Origin: Pseudomonas sp. Tri1
GTDB lineage: Bacteria; Pseudomonadota; Gammaproteobacteria; Pseudomonadales; Pseudomonadaceae
Assembly (NCBI RefSeq): GCF_017968885.1
Contig: NZ_CP072913.1
Coordinates: 6,054,501-6,118,500, forward strand
Direction: 5' to 3'
Length of the DNA: 64,000 bases
Under the pieces are notes generated by a model, which was given only the letters and a program-made list of their open reading frames with translations, was not told where the DNA came from and did no database searches. The position numbers and the translations under genes were made by a program. This document shows, piece after piece, positions 30,502 through 41,744 of this stretch (position 1 is its first letter; each line of letters starts with the position of its first letter).

Positions 30502-33300
30502 ATGGCATTGAAATCCCCCGCGTTTCGTAAAAAATTTCCGTTGCTGGTCACCGGCAGTCTGCTGGCCCTGCAACCCCTGGCCTCTTCATTCGTCGTCGCG
30601 GCGCAGCAGTATGACTGCTCCGTCTCCGCTTCGGGTGCCTGGGACTGCTCACCCAAGACACCGGCCGCCGCATTGCCGCCGCGCCCGGTGCATGAAGGCA
30701 GCGCGGTTGCCGACAGCGGCGACGCTGCGACCGACAACAGCTCGGGCGAACAGGCCGGCGACAAGCCGATGCTGGTCACCGAAGCCAAGGGCCGCGGCCT
30801 GAAGTCGCGCAGTGCAGACTACAGTCACCTGGACTGGGTTCCGCGCGAGAACCTCACGCCTGCACAATTGGCTGAGACCGGCCCTTACTGCTCGGGTGCC
30901 TACATCGAACCGACTCGTCCTGGCATGAACGACAAGACGGCCAAGAGTGACGCGCCGACGTTCCTTGGTGCCAAGGCTTCGCGCTATCAGCAGGAAGAAC
31001 AGGTGGCGACCCTGGCCGGCGACGTAGTCATGCGCCAGGGCAGCATGCAGGTCGAGGCCGACGAGGCCAGCCTGTACCAGGCCGAGAACCGCGGTGAGCT
31101 GAGCGGCAACGTACGGGTTCGCGACAACGGTGCACTGATCGTCGGCGACCATGCCGATGTACAACTGGACACCGGCGAAGCCAAGGTCGACAACGCCGAA
31201 TACGTGATGCACAAGTCGCGCATCCGCGGTAACGCGCTATACGCCAAGCGCGCCGAGAACGCGATCATCCGCCTCAAGGACGGCACGTACACCACGTGCG
31301 AACCGAACAGCAACGCCTGGACGCTCAAGGGCAACAACATCACCCTGAACCCGGCCACCGGCTTCGGTACCGCGACCAACGTGACGCTGCGGGTCAAGGA
31401 CATTCCAGTCCTGTACACGCCTTATATTTATTTCCCGATCGATGACCGTCGCCAGTCCGGCTTCCTGCCGCCGACCATCGGCAGCGGCACCGATACCGGC
31501 TTCCTGCTGGTCACTCCGTACTACTTCAACCTGGCGCCCAACTACGACGCCACGTTGTACCCGCGCTACATGAGCAAGCGCGGCATGTTGATGGAAGGCG
31601 AGTTCCGCTACCTGACCAAGTCCAGCGAAGGTCAGTTCGGCGCCGCTTACCTCAACGACGAAGAAGACGAACGCGCCAAGCAGACCGACTACAGCAAGAC
31701 CCGCTACATGTACAACTGGCAGCACAAGGGCGGGCTCGATTCCCGCGTGCTGACGGAAGTCGACTACACCAAGATCAGCGACCCTTACTACTTCCAGGAT
31801 TTGCAGACCGACCAGATCGGTGTCGAGTCCAAGGACTATGTAAACCAGCAAGGGGCCGTCAGCTATCGGGGTGATACGTATACGGCACGCTTGAACGCAC
31901 AGGCCTATCAGATGGCCACGATTTCGAACATTACGCCATATAACCGTTTGCCACAGCTGACCGTCAACGGTGCACTGCCGCAACATCCTTATGGCCTGGA
32001 CTTCGCCTACCAAACAGAACTGGTGCGGTTTGATCGTGACCTGAGGACTGGCGACTATAGCAACGAGGATGGGGTCACAAGTCCATTTCTGGACACCAGG
32101 GTTTGGGGTCTTGCTCGTTCTAACGGCAATCGCTTGAACCTGGCGCCCGTCGTGAGCCTGCCGATGAACGCATCCTATGGGTACATCAAGCCGTCGCTCA
32201 AGTATCAATACACCCAGTACGACCTCGATCTAGATAACAGAGGCAAAACCAACATTGCCGGACAAAGCGCTGAACAGGATCGCCTCCTGGGCACCTATAG
32301 CAGCAGCCAGAGCCGTGGCATTCCAATCGCCAGCATCGACAGCGGCCTGTACTTTGACCGGAATACCCAATGGTTTGGGACCAACTATCGCCAGACCCTG
32401 GAACCACGCCTGTTCTACCTTTATGTACCCGAAAAGGATCAGAGCGACATCCCGATTTTCGATACCAGTGAATCGACTTTCAGCTATTCCTCGCTATTCC
32501 GGGACAACCGCTTCTACGGCTCCGACCGTGTCGGCGACGAGAACAAGTTGTCCCTGGGTGTGACCAGCCGTTGGATCGAAGAAAACGGTTTCGAACGTCA
32601 ACGCGTCAGTGTTGGCCAAGCCTTGTACTTCAAGGACCGAGAAGTCCAATTGCCAGGCATCGACGCCCGGACCCGCGAAGACGCCAAGTCGGATGTATCG
32701 CCCTATGCGCTGGAGTACGAATACCGCTGGAACCGTGACTGGCGTACAACAGCCACCTATAACTGGGACCCGGACACCCGCAGCCCGCGCTCAGGCAGTG
32801 CGATGTTCCACTATCAGCCAGCAGACAACCCAAACAAGGTCATCAATGCGGGTTACCGCTACCGCAACGACCAGATCCGCTACGACCAGACTACAGGTCA
32901 ATGGTCCGTGGGCGGCGGCGACTACGGCACCCCGGGCACTCCTGGCTACGTGAAGGACTACTACAAGATCAAGCAGCACGACTTCTCGGTCATATGGCCG
33001 ATCGTGCCGCAGTGGAACGCAATCAGCCGCTGGCAGTATGACTACAACCGCAACCGTACCCTGGAAGCCTTCGGTGGTTTCGAATACGACAACTGCTGCT
33101 GGAAACTGCGCCTGATCAACCGTTACTGGGTCGACTATGAAGAGTTCAGTCAAGCCGCCCCGGAAAACGAAAAAGGCGACCACGGCGTCTTCCTCCAAAT
33201 TGTTCTGAAGGGACTCGGCGGCCTCACCGGCGCCAAGGTAGAGAGCTTCCTCGACAAAGGCATCCAAGGTTATCGTGAACGTGAAGATCAAGCTTTCTGA
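30502..33300 (+). CDS. lptD: LPS-assembly protein LptD
   Basis: Outer-membrane barrel that, with LptE, inserts lipopolysaccharide into the outer leaflet. The start at 30502 ([12 protein letters not shown]) gives 932 residues with a signal peptide cleaved after VVAA. It has an OstA-type beta-jellyroll (about 150-300, [17 protein letters not shown]) and a long C-terminal barrel. Cysteines in the N-terminal region and at DNCCWKL in the barrel fit the inter-domain disulfides of the family. An extra N-terminal stretch before the jellyroll (about 35-140) is usual in Pseudomonas. Confidence 0.95.
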   Translation: MALKSPAFRKKFPLLVTGSLLALQPLASSFVVAAQQYDCSVSASGAWDCSPKTPAAALPPRPVHEGSAVADSGDAATDNSSGEQAGDKPMLVTEAKGRGLKSRSADYSHLDWVPRENLTPAQLAETGPYCSGAYIEPTRPGMNDKTAKSDAPTFLGAKASRYQQEEQVATLAGDVVMRQGSMQVEADEASLYQAENRGELSGNVRVRDNGALIVGDHADVQLDTGEAKVDNAEYVMHKSRIRGNALYAKRAENAIIRLKDGTYTTCEPNSNAWTLKGNNITLNPATGFGTATNVTLRVKDIPVLYTPYIYFPIDDRRQSGFLPPTIGSGTDTGFLLVTPYYFNLAPNYDATLYPRYMSKRGMLMEGEFRYLTKSSEGQFGAAYLNDEEDERAKQTDYSKTRYMYNWQHKGGLDSRVLTEVDYTKISDPYYFQDLQTDQIGVESKDYVNQQGAVSYRGDTYTARLNAQAYQMATISNITPYNRLPQLTVNGALPQHPYGLDFAYQTELVRFDRDLRTGDYSNEDGVTSPFLDTRVWGLARSNGNRLNLAPVVSLPMNASYGYIKPSLKYQYTQYDLDLDNRGKTNIAGQSAEQDRLLGTYSSSQSRGIPIASIDSGLYFDRNTQWFGTNYRQTLEPRLFYLYVPEKDQSDIPIFDTSESTFSYSSLFRDNRFYGSDRVGDENKLSLGVTSRWIEENGFERQRVSVGQALYFKDREVQLPGIDARTREDAKSDVSPYALEYEYRWNRDWRTTATYNWDPDTRSPRSGSAMFHYQPADNPNKVINAGYRYRNDQIRYDQTTGQWSVGGGDYGTPGTPGYVKDYYKIKQHDFSVIWPIVPQWNAISRWQYDYNRNRTLEAFGGFEYDNCCWKLRLINRYWVDYEEFSQAAPENEKGDHGVFLQIVLKGLGGLTGAKVESFLDKGIQGYREREDQAF

Positions 33301-34597
33301 TTGTCTGCGCCCGCTGATGCTGGGCGCGCTGTTCCTGGGTACCGCGGCCAACGCCGCGGTGCAGTCCATCGATAAAGTGGTGGCCATCGTCGACAACGAT
33401 GTGGTCATGCAAAGCCAGCTGGATCAGCGCGTCCATGAGGTGCAGCAAACCATCGCCAAGCGCGGCGGCGGCATGCCGCCGCCGGGCGTGCTGGACCAAC
33501 AAGTGCTCGAACGCCTGATCGTCGAAAACCTGCAATTGCAGATCGGCGAACGCTCCGGCATTCGCATCACCGATGAAGAGCTGAACCAGGCCGTCGGCAC
33601 CATTGCCCAGCGCAACAACATGACCATCGACCAGTTCCGCGCCGCCCTGGCTCGCGACGGCCTCTCTTACGAGGACGCCCGCGATCAGATCCGCCGCGAG
33701 ATGGTCATCAGCCGTGTGCGCCAGCGCCGTGTCGCCGAACGCATCCAGGTGTCCGAGCAGGAAGTGAAGAATTTCCTCGCTTCCGACCTGGGAAAAATGC
33801 AGCTTTCCGAAGAACTGCACCTGGCGAACATTCTGATCCCTACCCCGGAAAGCGCCAACTCCGAAGCGATCCAGAGTGCTTATCGCCAGGCGATGGATGT
33901 CTACCAGCAGCTCAAGCAAGGTGCTGATTTCAGCCAGATGGCCATTGCCAAATCGGGCAGCGACAACGCCCTGGAAGGCGGTGACATGGGCTGGCGTAAA
34001 CCCGCTCAACTGCCGCCCCCGTTCGACCGCGAACTGAGCACCATGGCGGTGGGTGACATCACCCAACCAGCCCGTACGCCCGGTGGCTTCATCATCCTCA
34101 AAGTGCTGGAAAAACGCGGTGGCGGAACCCAGGTGCGCGACGAAGTGCATGTTCGCCACATTCTGATCAAGCCAAGTGAAATCCGCAGCGAAGCCGAAAC
34201 CAAGCGCCTGGCGGAAAAACTCTACGACCGCATCGAGGCAGGCGAAGACTTCGCCGAACTGGCCAAGAGCTTCTCGGAAGACCCGGGTTCGGCGCTCAAC
34301 GGTGGCGACCTGAACTGGGTCGATCCGAATGCACTGGTCCCCGAGTTCCGCCAAGTCATGGCCAATACGCCACAAGGCCAGTTGTCCAAGCCGTTCAAGA
34401 GCCCTTATGGCTGGCACGTGCTGGAAGTCCTTGGCCGCCGCGCCACCGACAGCACGACCCAGGCTCGCGAACAACAGGCGATGACCGTACTGCGTAATCG
34501 CAAATACGACGAAGAGCTGCAAACCTGGCTGCGTCAGATTCGCGACGAGGCCTACGTTGAAATCAAACTCCCTGGTGCAGACCAGGCAGCGCAGTGA
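33275..34597 (+). CDS. surA: periplasmic chaperone and peptidyl-prolyl isomerase SurA
   Basis: Chaperone for outer-membrane proteins including LptD. The 440-residue protein has a signal peptide (to about 27, TAANA), an N-terminal chaperone domain, and two parvulin domains (about 180-285 and 290-390, with [12 protein letters not shown] and [11 protein letters not shown]). The start is GTG, either 33275 or 33281; AAGG at 33266 lies 5 or 11 bases upstream of these. The gene overlaps the 3' end of lptD by 26 bases in another frame, so the chaperone and its main client are translationally linked. Confidence 0.93.
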   Translation: MNVKIKLSDCLRPLMLGALFLGTAANAAVQSIDKVVAIVDNDVVMQSQLDQRVHEVQQTIAKRGGGMPPPGVLDQQVLERLIVENLQLQIGERSGIRITDEELNQAVGTIAQRNNMTIDQFRAALARDGLSYEDARDQIRREMVISRVRQRRVAERIQVSEQEVKNFLASDLGKMQLSEELHLANILIPTPESANSEAIQSAYRQAMDVYQQLKQGADFSQMAIAKSGSDNALEGGDMGWRKPAQLPPPFDRELSTMAVGDITQPARTPGGFIILKVLEKRGGGTQVRDEVHVRHILIKPSEIRSEAETKRLAEKLYDRIEAGEDFAELAKSFSEDPGSALNGGDLNWVDPNALVPEFRQVMANTPQGQLSKPFKSPYGWHVLEVLGRRATDSTTQAREQQAMTVLRNRKYDEELQTWLRQIRDEAYVEIKLPGADQAAQ

Positions 34598-35583
34598 AAC
34601 CCAAGCGTTTCGCGCTGACACCCGGCGAGCCCGCCGGCATTGGTCCCGACCTGTGCCTGCTACTCGCCTCGCGGCCCCAGCCATACCCTCTGATTGCCAT
34701 CACCAGCCGCGACCTGCTCCTTGAGCGGGCCGCGCAGCTGGGGGTGGTCGTCAATCTGCTGCCAGTATCGCCGCACGCCTGGCCGGACGTCCCGGCGCCG
34801 GCCAACAGCCTGTATGTCTGGGATACGCCGCTGGGCGCGCCGGTGGTTACCGGCCAACTGAACAAGGCCAACGCGGCGTTTGTCCTCGAGACCCTGACCC
34901 GCGCCGGCCAAGGCTGCCTCGACGGAGCTTTTGAGGGCATGATCACCGCGCCGGTGCACAAGGGTGTGATCAACGAATCCGGCATAGCCTTCTCCGGGCA
35001 TACTGAGTTTCTGGCGGACCTGACTCACACCGCACAAGTGGTGATGATGCTCGCCACGCATGGCCTGCGCGTGGCCCTGGTGACCACTCACCTGCCCCTG
35101 CGGGACATCGCGGACGCCATCACCCCGGAACGCCTGGAGCGGGTCACGCGGATCCTGCATGCCGACCTGCAGGAAAAATTCGGCATCGCCCAGCCCCGTA
35201 TTCTCGTCTGCGGGCTCAACCCCCATGCCGGTGAAGGCGGACACCTGGGCCGCGAAGAAATCGACATCATAGAACCCACATTGGAACGCTTGCGCAGCGA
35301 GGGCATGGACCTGCGTGGCCCGCTGCCTGCCGACACTCTGTTTACCCCCAAATATCTGGAGCACTGCGACGCGGTGCTGGCGATGTACCACGACCAGGGC
35401 CTGCCCGTACTGAAGTACAAAGGCTTCGGCGCAGCCGTCAACGTGACGCTGGGCCTGCCGATCATCCGCACGTCGGTGGACCACGGCACAGCCCTGGACC
35501 TGGCTGGCAGCGGCAGGATCGATACCGGTAGCCTGCAAGTCGCACTGGAAACCGCCTACCAGATGGCCGAGACCCATTTATGA
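34594..35583 (+). CDS. pdxA: 4-hydroxythreonine-4-phosphate dehydrogenase
   Basis: NAD-dependent enzyme of pyridoxal-phosphate synthesis. The 329-residue protein begins with [13 protein letters not shown]. It carries the metal-binding histidines in [23 protein letters not shown] and [14 protein letters not shown]. It starts at a GTG that overlaps the surA stop by four bases and ends overlapping rsmA by four. Confidence 0.95.
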   Translation: MKPKRFALTPGEPAGIGPDLCLLLASRPQPYPLIAITSRDLLLERAAQLGVVVNLLPVSPHAWPDVPAPANSLYVWDTPLGAPVVTGQLNKANAAFVLETLTRAGQGCLDGAFEGMITAPVHKGVINESGIAFSGHTEFLADLTHTAQVVMMLATHGLRVALVTTHLPLRDIADAITPERLERVTRILHADLQEKFGIAQPRILVCGLNPHAGEGGHLGREEIDIIEPTLERLRSEGMDLRGPLPADTLFTPKYLEHCDAVLAMYHDQGLPVLKYKGFGAAVNVTLGLPIIRTSVDHGTALDLAGSGRIDTGSLQVALETAYQMAETHL

Positions 35584-36398
35584 CCGAGCAATACCAACAC
35601 CGCGCGCGCAAGCGCTTCGGCCAGAACTTCCTGCATGACGCTGGCGTGATCGATCGCATCCTGCGCTCCATCAATGCCAAGCCCGACGATCGCCTGCTGG
35701 AAATCGGCCCGGGCCAGGGTGCCCTGACCGAAGGCCTGCTCGACAGCGGCGCGCAACTGGACGTAGTGGAGCTGGACAAGGACCTGGTCCCGATCCTCAA
35801 CCAGCAGTTCGCTGGCAAGAGCAATTTCAACCTGCACCAGGGTGACGCGCTGAAGTTCGACTTCAATAGCTTGAACGCAGCACCGCGCAGCCTGCGCGTG
35901 GTTGGCAACCTGCCCTACAACATTTCCACACCCCTGATCTTTCACCTGCTAAGCAACGCAGGCCTGATCCGCGACATGCACTTCATGCTGCAAAAAGAAG
36001 TGGTCGAGCGTCTCGCTGCCGGTCCTGGCGGTGGTGACTGGGGCCGTCTGTCGATCATGGTCCAGTACCACTGCCGGGTCGAACACCTGTTCAACGTCGG
36101 CCCGGGGGCGTTCAACCCGCCGCCGAAAGTCGACTCGGCCATCGTCCGCCTGGTGCCCCATGCGGTCCTGCCGCACCCGGCCAAGGATCATCGGTTGCTG
36201 GAGCGGGTGGTACGTGAAGCGTTCAACCAACGCCGCAAAACCCTGCGTAACACCTTGAAACTGCTGCTCAGCAGCGCTGAAATCGAAGCCGCCGGCGTGG
36301 ACGGTAGCCTGCGTCCCGAACAGTTGGACCTGGCAGCTTTCGTGCGCCTGGCCGACAAGCTCAGCGAACAGGTTGCGCCGCAAGCCGACGCCAGCTGA
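35580..36398 (+). CDS. rsmA: 16S rRNA (adenine1518/1519-N6) dimethyltransferase
   Basis: KsgA-type methyltransferase that dimethylates two adjacent adenines near the 3' end of 16S rRNA in late 30S assembly. The 272-residue protein has [10 protein letters not shown] at the start, the SAM loop [13 protein letters not shown] and the catalytic NLPYNIST. It overlaps pdxA by four bases. The surA-pdxA-rsmA-apaG-apaH order is the classical enterobacterial and pseudomonad operon. Confidence 0.96.
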   Translation: MTEQYQHRARKRFGQNFLHDAGVIDRILRSINAKPDDRLLEIGPGQGALTEGLLDSGAQLDVVELDKDLVPILNQQFAGKSNFNLHQGDALKFDFNSLNAAPRSLRVVGNLPYNISTPLIFHLLSNAGLIRDMHFMLQKEVVERLAAGPGGGDWGRLSIMVQYHCRVEHLFNVGPGAFNPPPKVDSAIVRLVPHAVLPHPAKDHRLLERVVREAFNQRRKTLRNTLKLLLSSAEIEAAGVDGSLRPEQLDLAAFVRLADKLSEQVAPQADAS

Positions 36399-36512
36399 CG
36401 GACGATGATCGCTATCGGGCGGGACGACACTCTGGTCTACTACCCGATACTTGGCCTAGACTGACTTCATCAGCTACGCCCGCGTCCCGCTTCGCTTCTA
36501 AGGCCTTTTTGC

Positions 36513-36893
36513 ATGTCCGATCCTCGTTACCAGGTCGACGTTAGCGTCACCACCCGTTTTCTGGCAGAACAGTCGCAACCCGAGCAAAACCGCTTCGCCT
36601 TTGCCTACAACATTACCGTACGCAATAACGGCTCTTTGCCAGCCAGGCTGCTGTCGCGGCACTGGGTCATCACCGACGGCGATGGGCATGTCGAAGAAGT
36701 GCGCGGTGCAGGCGTGGTGGGTCAGCAACCGTTGATCGAGGCCGGCAAAAGCCACAGCTATAGCAGTGGCACGGTGATGACGACCAAGGTCGGTACCATG
36801 CAGGGCACTTACCAGATGCTGGCCGAGGACGGCAAACGCTTCGACGCCATCATCAAACCCTTCCGCCTGGCGGTGCCCGGAGCCTTGCACTGA
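36513..36893 (+). CDS. apaG: ApaG protein
   Basis: Small fibronectin type III-like protein of 126 residues with the family segments [21 protein letters not shown] and [10 protein letters not shown]. coli mutants suggest a role in Co/Mg homeostasis, but the biochemistry is unresolved. The 114-base gap after rsmA may hold an extra promoter. Its stop TGA shares its last base with the apaH ATG. Confidence 0.93.
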   Translation: MSDPRYQVDVSVTTRFLAEQSQPEQNRFAFAYNITVRNNGSLPARLLSRHWVITDGDGHVEEVRGAGVVGQQPLIEAGKSHSYSSGTVMTTKVGTMQGTYQMLAEDGKRFDAIIKPFRLAVPGALH

Positions 36894-37771
36894 TGGCCAC
36901 GTATGCAGTGGGTGACGTGCAAGGCTGCCTCGAACCACTCAAGTGCCTGCTGGAGCGAGTCGCCTTCGACCCGCAGCGAGACACGCTATGGTTGGTCGGT
37001 GACCTGGTCAACCGTGGCCCGCAATCGCTTGAGACCTTGCGCTTCCTCTACGGCATCCGCCAGTCGCTGGTCTGCGTGCTCGGCAACCACGACCTGCACC
37101 TGCTGGCCGCCTGGCAGAACATCGAGCGCCTGAAAAAATCCGATACCTTGAGCGAAATCCTCAACGCCCCCGACTGCGTCGACCTGCTGGAATGGTTGCG
37201 CCAGCAAAAGCTCATGCACTATGACGAGCAACGCAACCTGGCACTGGTTCATGCCGGAATCCCCCCCCAGTGGTCGCTACGCAAGGCGCTCAAATGCGCC
37301 AACGAGGTCGAACAGGCATTGCGCGACGACAATTTGTTCGCACCCTACCTGGACGGTATGTACGGCAACGATCCGGTCAAATGGGACAATGAGCTCACCG
37401 GCGTGGCCCGTCTTCGCGTCATCACCAACTATTTCACCCGCATGCGTTTCTGCACCCGCGATGGCAAGCTTGATCTCAAGAGCAAGGAAGGCATCGAGAC
37501 GGCCCCGCCCGGCTACGCCCCTTGGTTCAAGCACAAGGAGCGCAAGACCCGTAACCTTAAAATCATTTTCGGTCATTGGGCGGCGCTGCAAGGTCAATCC
37601 GACGAGCCCGGGGTCATCGCCCTTGATACCGGCTGCGTATGGGGTAGCGCGATGACACTGATGAACGTCGACACCGGCGAGCAACTGCGTTGTGATTGCG
37701 ACGAACAGGGCCATGCCAAACCCAACCACAAGCCGACCACTGCATCAGTGTCGGCCGGCACCGCCGTTTGA
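36893..37771 (+). CDS. apaH: bis(5'-nucleosyl)-tetraphosphatase (symmetrical)
   Basis: Hydrolyses Ap4A to two ADP and removes Np4 caps from RNA. The 292-residue calcineurin-like phosphatase has [16 protein letters not shown] and [11 protein letters not shown] Pro/Thr-rich tail of about 15 residues extends past the usual end. Translation is coupled to apaG through the ATGA-like overlap. Confidence 0.95.
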   Translation: MATYAVGDVQGCLEPLKCLLERVAFDPQRDTLWLVGDLVNRGPQSLETLRFLYGIRQSLVCVLGNHDLHLLAAWQNIERLKKSDTLSEILNAPDCVDLLEWLRQQKLMHYDEQRNLALVHAGIPPQWSLRKALKCANEVEQALRDDNLFAPYLDGMYGNDPVKWDNELTGVARLRVITNYFTRMRFCTRDGKLDLKSKEGIETAPPGYAPWFKHKERKTRNLKIIFGHWAALQGQSDEPGVIALDTGCVWGSAMTLMNVDTGEQLRCDCDEQGHAKPNHKPTTASVSAGTAV

Positions 37772-37804
37772 CCGGCGCTACGCTTCAAGCTACAGGAGCC
37801 CTTC

Positions 37805-38134
37805 ATGACTGAATTCAAACGCATCCCCCCGGACCAGGCCCAGGCCCTGCGCGAGCAAGGCGCAGTGGTCGTCGATGTTCGCGACCCAGCCACATTTGCC
37901 GCCCTGCACATCAGCGGCTCCAGACACTTGGATAACCACTCCATCGCCGACTTCATTCGCTCCGCCGACCTCGACGCCCCTACCGTCGTGGTCTGCTATC
38001 ACGGCAACTCCAGCCAAAGCGCAGCCGCCTACCTGGTCAGCCAGGGCTTCACCGATGTCTACAGCCTGGACGGTGGTTTCGAACAATGGCGTACGACTTA
38101 CCCTTCGGAAATTGCGCAAAGCGTTCACGAATAA
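37805..38134 (+). CDS. glpE: thiosulfate sulfurtransferase GlpE
   Basis: Single-domain rhodanese of 109 residues. The active-site loop CYHGNSSQ carries the catalytic Cys64, with [14 protein letters not shown] upstream. It lies 33 bases after apaH and is followed by two hairpins that probably end the lptD-glpE transcript. Confidence 0.92.
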   Translation: MTEFKRIPPDQAQALREQGAVVVDVRDPATFAALHISGSRHLDNHSIADFIRSADLDAPTVVVCYHGNSSQSAAAYLVSQGFTDVYSLDGGFEQWRTTYPSEIAQSVHE

Positions 38135-38149
38135 TTTTTTATGTCGTCC

Positions 38150-38200
38150 CAAGCCCGCGGGAACCGTGGGCTTGAGCGCTGGCAGACGAACGGTCTGCCA
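38150..38200 (+). terminator. tandem hairpins after glpE
   Basis: CAAGCCCGCGG pairs with CCGTGGGCTTG (one G-U) at 38150-38174, and TGGCAGAC pairs exactly with GTCTGCCA at 38180-38200. Neither has a strong T run, so termination may be partial. Confidence 0.6.
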
Positions 38201-38436
38201 CAACTAATTACGCATTCCCCCTTTACCTCTCCGATTCCGAACTATCCTTAGCCTCAGGCCATCCAAAACAGGGGAGAGCCGGTACACCGGCGCACGGGTC
38301 ATCGGGAGTAAGCTTTCAGGAGCCTGCATTCCTGAAAGCATTCTGGGGGGTAAACGGCAGCTGGGTTCCACCAGCGGCTGACCAGCATCGACTGATTGAT
38401 CCGCCACCGGCTCCACGTATCGAGCGAGGTGACGTC
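38201..38436 (+). promoter_or_regulatory. prkA leader with sigma-S-like -10 and hairpins
   Basis: The glpE-prkA gap is 302 bases without a gene. It contains CTATCCT at 38242-38248 (one mismatch to the sigma-S -10 CTATACT), CCGG-TACA-CCGG at 38279-38290, and a perfect 10-base stem GCTTTCAGGA/TCCTGAAAGC at 38312-38339. If transcription starts near 38256, both hairpins lie in the mRNA leader. RpoS control of this operon is known in E. coli; here it is inferred. Confidence 0.45.
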
Positions 38437-40359
38437 ATGAGCATTTTTAGCCACTTCCAACAACGTTTCGAGTCCACGCGGCAGGAGGAATACTCGCTGC
38501 AGGAATACCTCGAACTCTGCAAGCAGGACCGCAGCGCCTACGCATCAGCCGCGGAGCGTCTGTTGCTGGCAATCGGAGAACCGGAACTGCTGGATACCTC
38601 GACCAACTCGAGGCTTTCGCGGATTTTTTCCAACAAGGTGATTCGCCGCTATCCGGCCTTCGAAGACTTCCACGGGATGGAAGAATGCATCGACCAGATC
38701 GTGTCCTATTTCCGCCACGCCGCCCAAGGCTTGGAAGAGAAGAAGCAAATCCTCTATCTGCTCGGCCCCGTAGGTGGCGGTAAATCGTCCCTGGCCGAAA
38801 AGCTCAAGCAATTGATCGAAAAAGTGCCCTTCTATGCAATCAAGGGCTCGCCGGTGTTCGAATCGCCCCTGGGGTTGTTCAACGCCACCGAGGACGGCGC
38901 GATCCTCGAGGAAGACTTCGGCATCCCACGCCGCTACCTCAGTACCATCATGTCGCCATGGGCCACCAAGCGCCTGGCCGAGTTCGGTGGCGATATCAGT
39001 CAGTTCCGAGTGGTCAAGCTCTACCCGTCGATCCTCAACCAGATCGCAGTAGCCAAGACCGAACCGGGGGACGAAAACAACCAGGACATTTCGGCCCTGG
39101 TGGGCAAGGTGGATATCCGCAAACTGGAGGAATTTCCGCAGAACGACGCCGACGCCTACAGCTATTCAGGCGCACTGTGCCGGGCCAACCAAGGCCTGAT
39201 GGAATTCGTCGAGATGTTCAAGGCCCCCATCAAGGTACTGCACCCCTTGCTGACCGCAACCCAGGAAGGTAACTACAACAGCACCGAGGGCCTGGGGGCC
39301 ATTCCGTTCACCGGTATCCTGCTGGCTCACTCCAACGAGTCGGAATGGCATACCTTCCGCAACAACAAGAACAACGAAGCCTTCATCGACCGGATCTACA
39401 TCGTCAAGGTACCGTACTGCCTGCGCGTCACCGACGAGGTGAAGATCTACGACAAACTGCTGTTCAACAGCTCGCTGTCCAAGGCCCACTGCGCGCCCGA
39501 CACGCTGAAGATGCTCGCCCAGTTCACCGTACTATCGCGCCTCAAGGAGCCGGAAAACTCCAATATCTATTCGAAGATGCGGGTATACGACGGCGAAAAC
39601 CTCAAGGACACCGATCCGAAGGCCAAATCGATCCAGGAATACCGCGACAACGCGGGGGTCGATGAAGGCATGAACGGCCTGTCTACACGTTTCGCGTTCA
39701 AGATCCTCTCCAAGGTTTTCAACTTCGACCCCCACGAGATCGCCGCCAACCCGGTTCACCTGCTGTACGTGCTGGAGCAACAGATCGAGCAGGAACAGTT
39801 CCAGGCGGAAACTCGCGAGCGTTATCTACGATTCCTCAAGGAATACCTGGCCCCGCGCTACATCGAATTCATCGGCAAGGAAATCCAGACTGCGTACCTG
39901 GAGTCCTACAGCGAATATGGCCAGAACATCTTCGACCGCTACGTGCTGTACGCCGACTTCTGGATCCAGGACCAGGAATATCGCGACCCGGAAACCGGCG
40001 AAATCCTCAACCGCGTGGCGTTGAACGAGGAACTGGAAAAAATCGAGAAACCGGCCGGCATCAGCAATCCGAAGGATTTCCGTAACGAAATCGTCAACTT
40101 CGTATTGCGCGCCCGGGCTAACAACAACGGCAAGAACCCAACCTGGCTCAGCTATGAAAAGCTGCGGGTGGTGATCGAGAAGAAAATGTTCTCCAACACC
40201 GAAGACCTGCTGCCCGTCATCAGCTTCAACGCCAAGGCCAGCAAGGAGGACCAGCAAAAACACAACGACTTCGTCACACGCATGGTCGAACGTGGCTACA
40301 CCGACAAACAGGTACGGCTGCTCTCCGAGTGGTATCTGCGGGTCCGCAAATCGCAATAA
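38437..40359 (+). CDS. prkA: PrkA family serine protein kinase (YeaG)
   Basis: 640-residue protein with an N-terminal AAA domain (Walker A GPVGGGKS at 110-117) and a C-terminal PrkA kinase-like domain. E. coli YeaG is linked to nitrogen-starvation and stationary-phase survival; the Bacillus homologue PrkA is reported as a kinase and as an AAA protease. It is the first gene of the conserved trio prkA-yeaH-spoVR. Confidence 0.95.
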   Translation: MSIFSHFQQRFESTRQEEYSLQEYLELCKQDRSAYASAAERLLLAIGEPELLDTSTNSRLSRIFSNKVIRRYPAFEDFHGMEECIDQIVSYFRHAAQGLEEKKQILYLLGPVGGGKSSLAEKLKQLIEKVPFYAIKGSPVFESPLGLFNATEDGAILEEDFGIPRRYLSTIMSPWATKRLAEFGGDISQFRVVKLYPSILNQIAVAKTEPGDENNQDISALVGKVDIRKLEEFPQNDADAYSYSGALCRANQGLMEFVEMFKAPIKVLHPLLTATQEGNYNSTEGLGAIPFTGILLAHSNESEWHTFRNNKNNEAFIDRIYIVKVPYCLRVTDEVKIYDKLLFNSSLSKAHCAPDTLKMLAQFTVLSRLKEPENSNIYSKMRVYDGENLKDTDPKAKSIQEYRDNAGVDEGMNGLSTRFAFKILSKVFNFDPHEIAANPVHLLYVLEQQIEQEQFQAETRERYLRFLKEYLAPRYIEFIGKEIQTAYLESYSEYGQNIFDRYVLYADFWIQDQEYRDPETGEILNRVALNEELEKIEKPAGISNPKDFRNEIVNFVLRARANNNGKNPTWLSYEKLRVVIEKKMFSNTEDLLPVISFNAKASKEDQQKHNDFVTRMVERGYTDKQVRLLSEWYLRVRKSQ

Positions 40360-40472
40360 GCAGCGGCAGGTTTCTAGCGACAGGCTGCGAGGGACAGCCG
40401 TTGAGCCCGAGGCTCGACAGCGTTTCCCTTGCGGCTTGGAGCTGACGACTTGAAGCTTCCCCGGAGGGGCCT

Positions 40473-41744
40473 ATGAGCTATGTGATCGACCGACGCCTTA
40501 ATGGCAAGAACAAGAGCACGGTAAACCGCCAGCGGTTTCTGCGGCGCTACCGTGATCACATCAAGAAGGCCGTCGAAGAGGCGGTCAGCCGGCGTTCCAT
40601 TACCGATATGGAACATGGCGAACAGATCAGCATTCCTGGCCGCGACATCGACGAGCCGGTGCTTCACCATGGCCGCGGTGGCAAGCAGACCGTGGTGCAT
40701 CCCGGCAACAAGGAATTCACCAGTGGCGAGCACATTCCCCGTCCACAAGGAGGCGGTGGCGGCAGGGGACCCGGTAAGGCCGGCAACTCCGGCGAAGGTA
40801 TGGACGAGTTCGTGTTCCAGATCACCCAGGAGGAATTCCTTGAGTTCATGTTCGAGGACCTGGAACTGCCCAACCTGGTCAAGCGCAACCTGACCGGCAC
40901 CGACACCTTCAAGACCGTGCGAGCCGGCATCAGCAACGAAGGCAATCCTTCGCGCATCAATATCATCCGCACACTTCGTTCGGCCCACGCGCGACGCATT
41001 GCGCTGTCAGGAAGCAGCCGGGCCAAACTGCGGGAGGTCAAGGAGGAACTGGCTCGCCTGAAACGCGAAGAACCCGATAATTTCGGCGATATTCAAGATC
41101 TCGAAGCGGAAATCGAGAAACTCAGCGCGCGCATTCATCGCGTACCATTCCTCGATACATTTGACCTCAAGTACAACCTGCTGGTGAAACAGCCTAACCC
41201 CAGCTCCAAGGCAGTGATGTTCTGCCTGATGGACGTATCAGGCTCCATGACCCAGGCGACCAAGGACATCGCCAAGCGCTTCTTCATCCTGCTGTACCTG
41301 TTCCTGAAGCGGAACTACGACAAGATCGACGTCGTATTCATTCGCCATCACACCAGCGCGAGAGAAGTGGACGAAGAAGAATTCTTCTATTCCAGGGAAA
41401 CCGGCGGCACTATCGTTTCCAGCGCCTTGAAACTGATGCAGGAAATCATGGCTGAGCGCTACCCCGCCAACGAGTGGAATATCTACGCGGCCCAGGCGTC
41501 CGACGGTGACAACTGGAACGACGATTCGCCGATCTGCCGTGACATCCTGATCAACCAGATCATGCCGTTCGTCCAGTACTACACCTATGTGGAAATTACT
41601 CCACGCGAACATCAGGCCTTGTGGTACGAATATGAGCGTATTGCCGAAGCTTTTTCCGACACATTTGCCCAACAACAACTGGTCTCGGCCGGGGATATCT
41701 ATCCGGTCTTCCGTGAACTCTTCCAGCGCAGGTTAGTGACATGA
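40473..41744 (+). CDS. yeaH: YeaH/YhbH family protein (DUF444)
   Basis: 423-residue partner of PrkA with a von Willebrand A-like domain. The MIDAS motif DVSGS begins at residue 254 ([12 protein letters not shown]), and a basic Gly-rich region occupies about 85-110. GGAGG lies 6 bases before the ATG. Its gene overlaps spoVR by four bases. Function is unknown; the family almost always occurs with prkA and spoVR. Confidence 0.93.
   Translation: MSYVIDRRLNGKNKSTVNRQRFLRRYRDHIKKAVEEAVSRRSITDMEHGEQISIPGRDIDEPVLHHGRGGKQTVVHPGNKEFTSGEHIPRPQGGGGGRGPGKAGNSGEGMDEFVFQITQEEFLEFMFEDLELPNLVKRNLTGTDTFKTVRAGISNEGNPSRINIIRTLRSAHARRIALSGSSRAKLREVKEELARLKREEPDNFGDIQDLEAEIEKLSARIHRVPFLDTFDLKYNLLVKQPNPSSKAVMFCLMDVSGSMTQATKDIAKRFFILLYLFLKRNYDKIDVVFIRHHTSAREVDEEEFFYSRETGGTIVSSALKLMQEIMAERYPANEWNIYAAQASDGDNWNDDSPICRDILINQIMPFVQYYTYVEITPREHQALWYEYERIAEAFSDTFAQQQLVSAGDIYPVFRELFQRRLVT

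Noticed and set aside
33224..34684. 486-codon frame opposite surA
   Set aside because: Shadow of surA, no recognisable motif.
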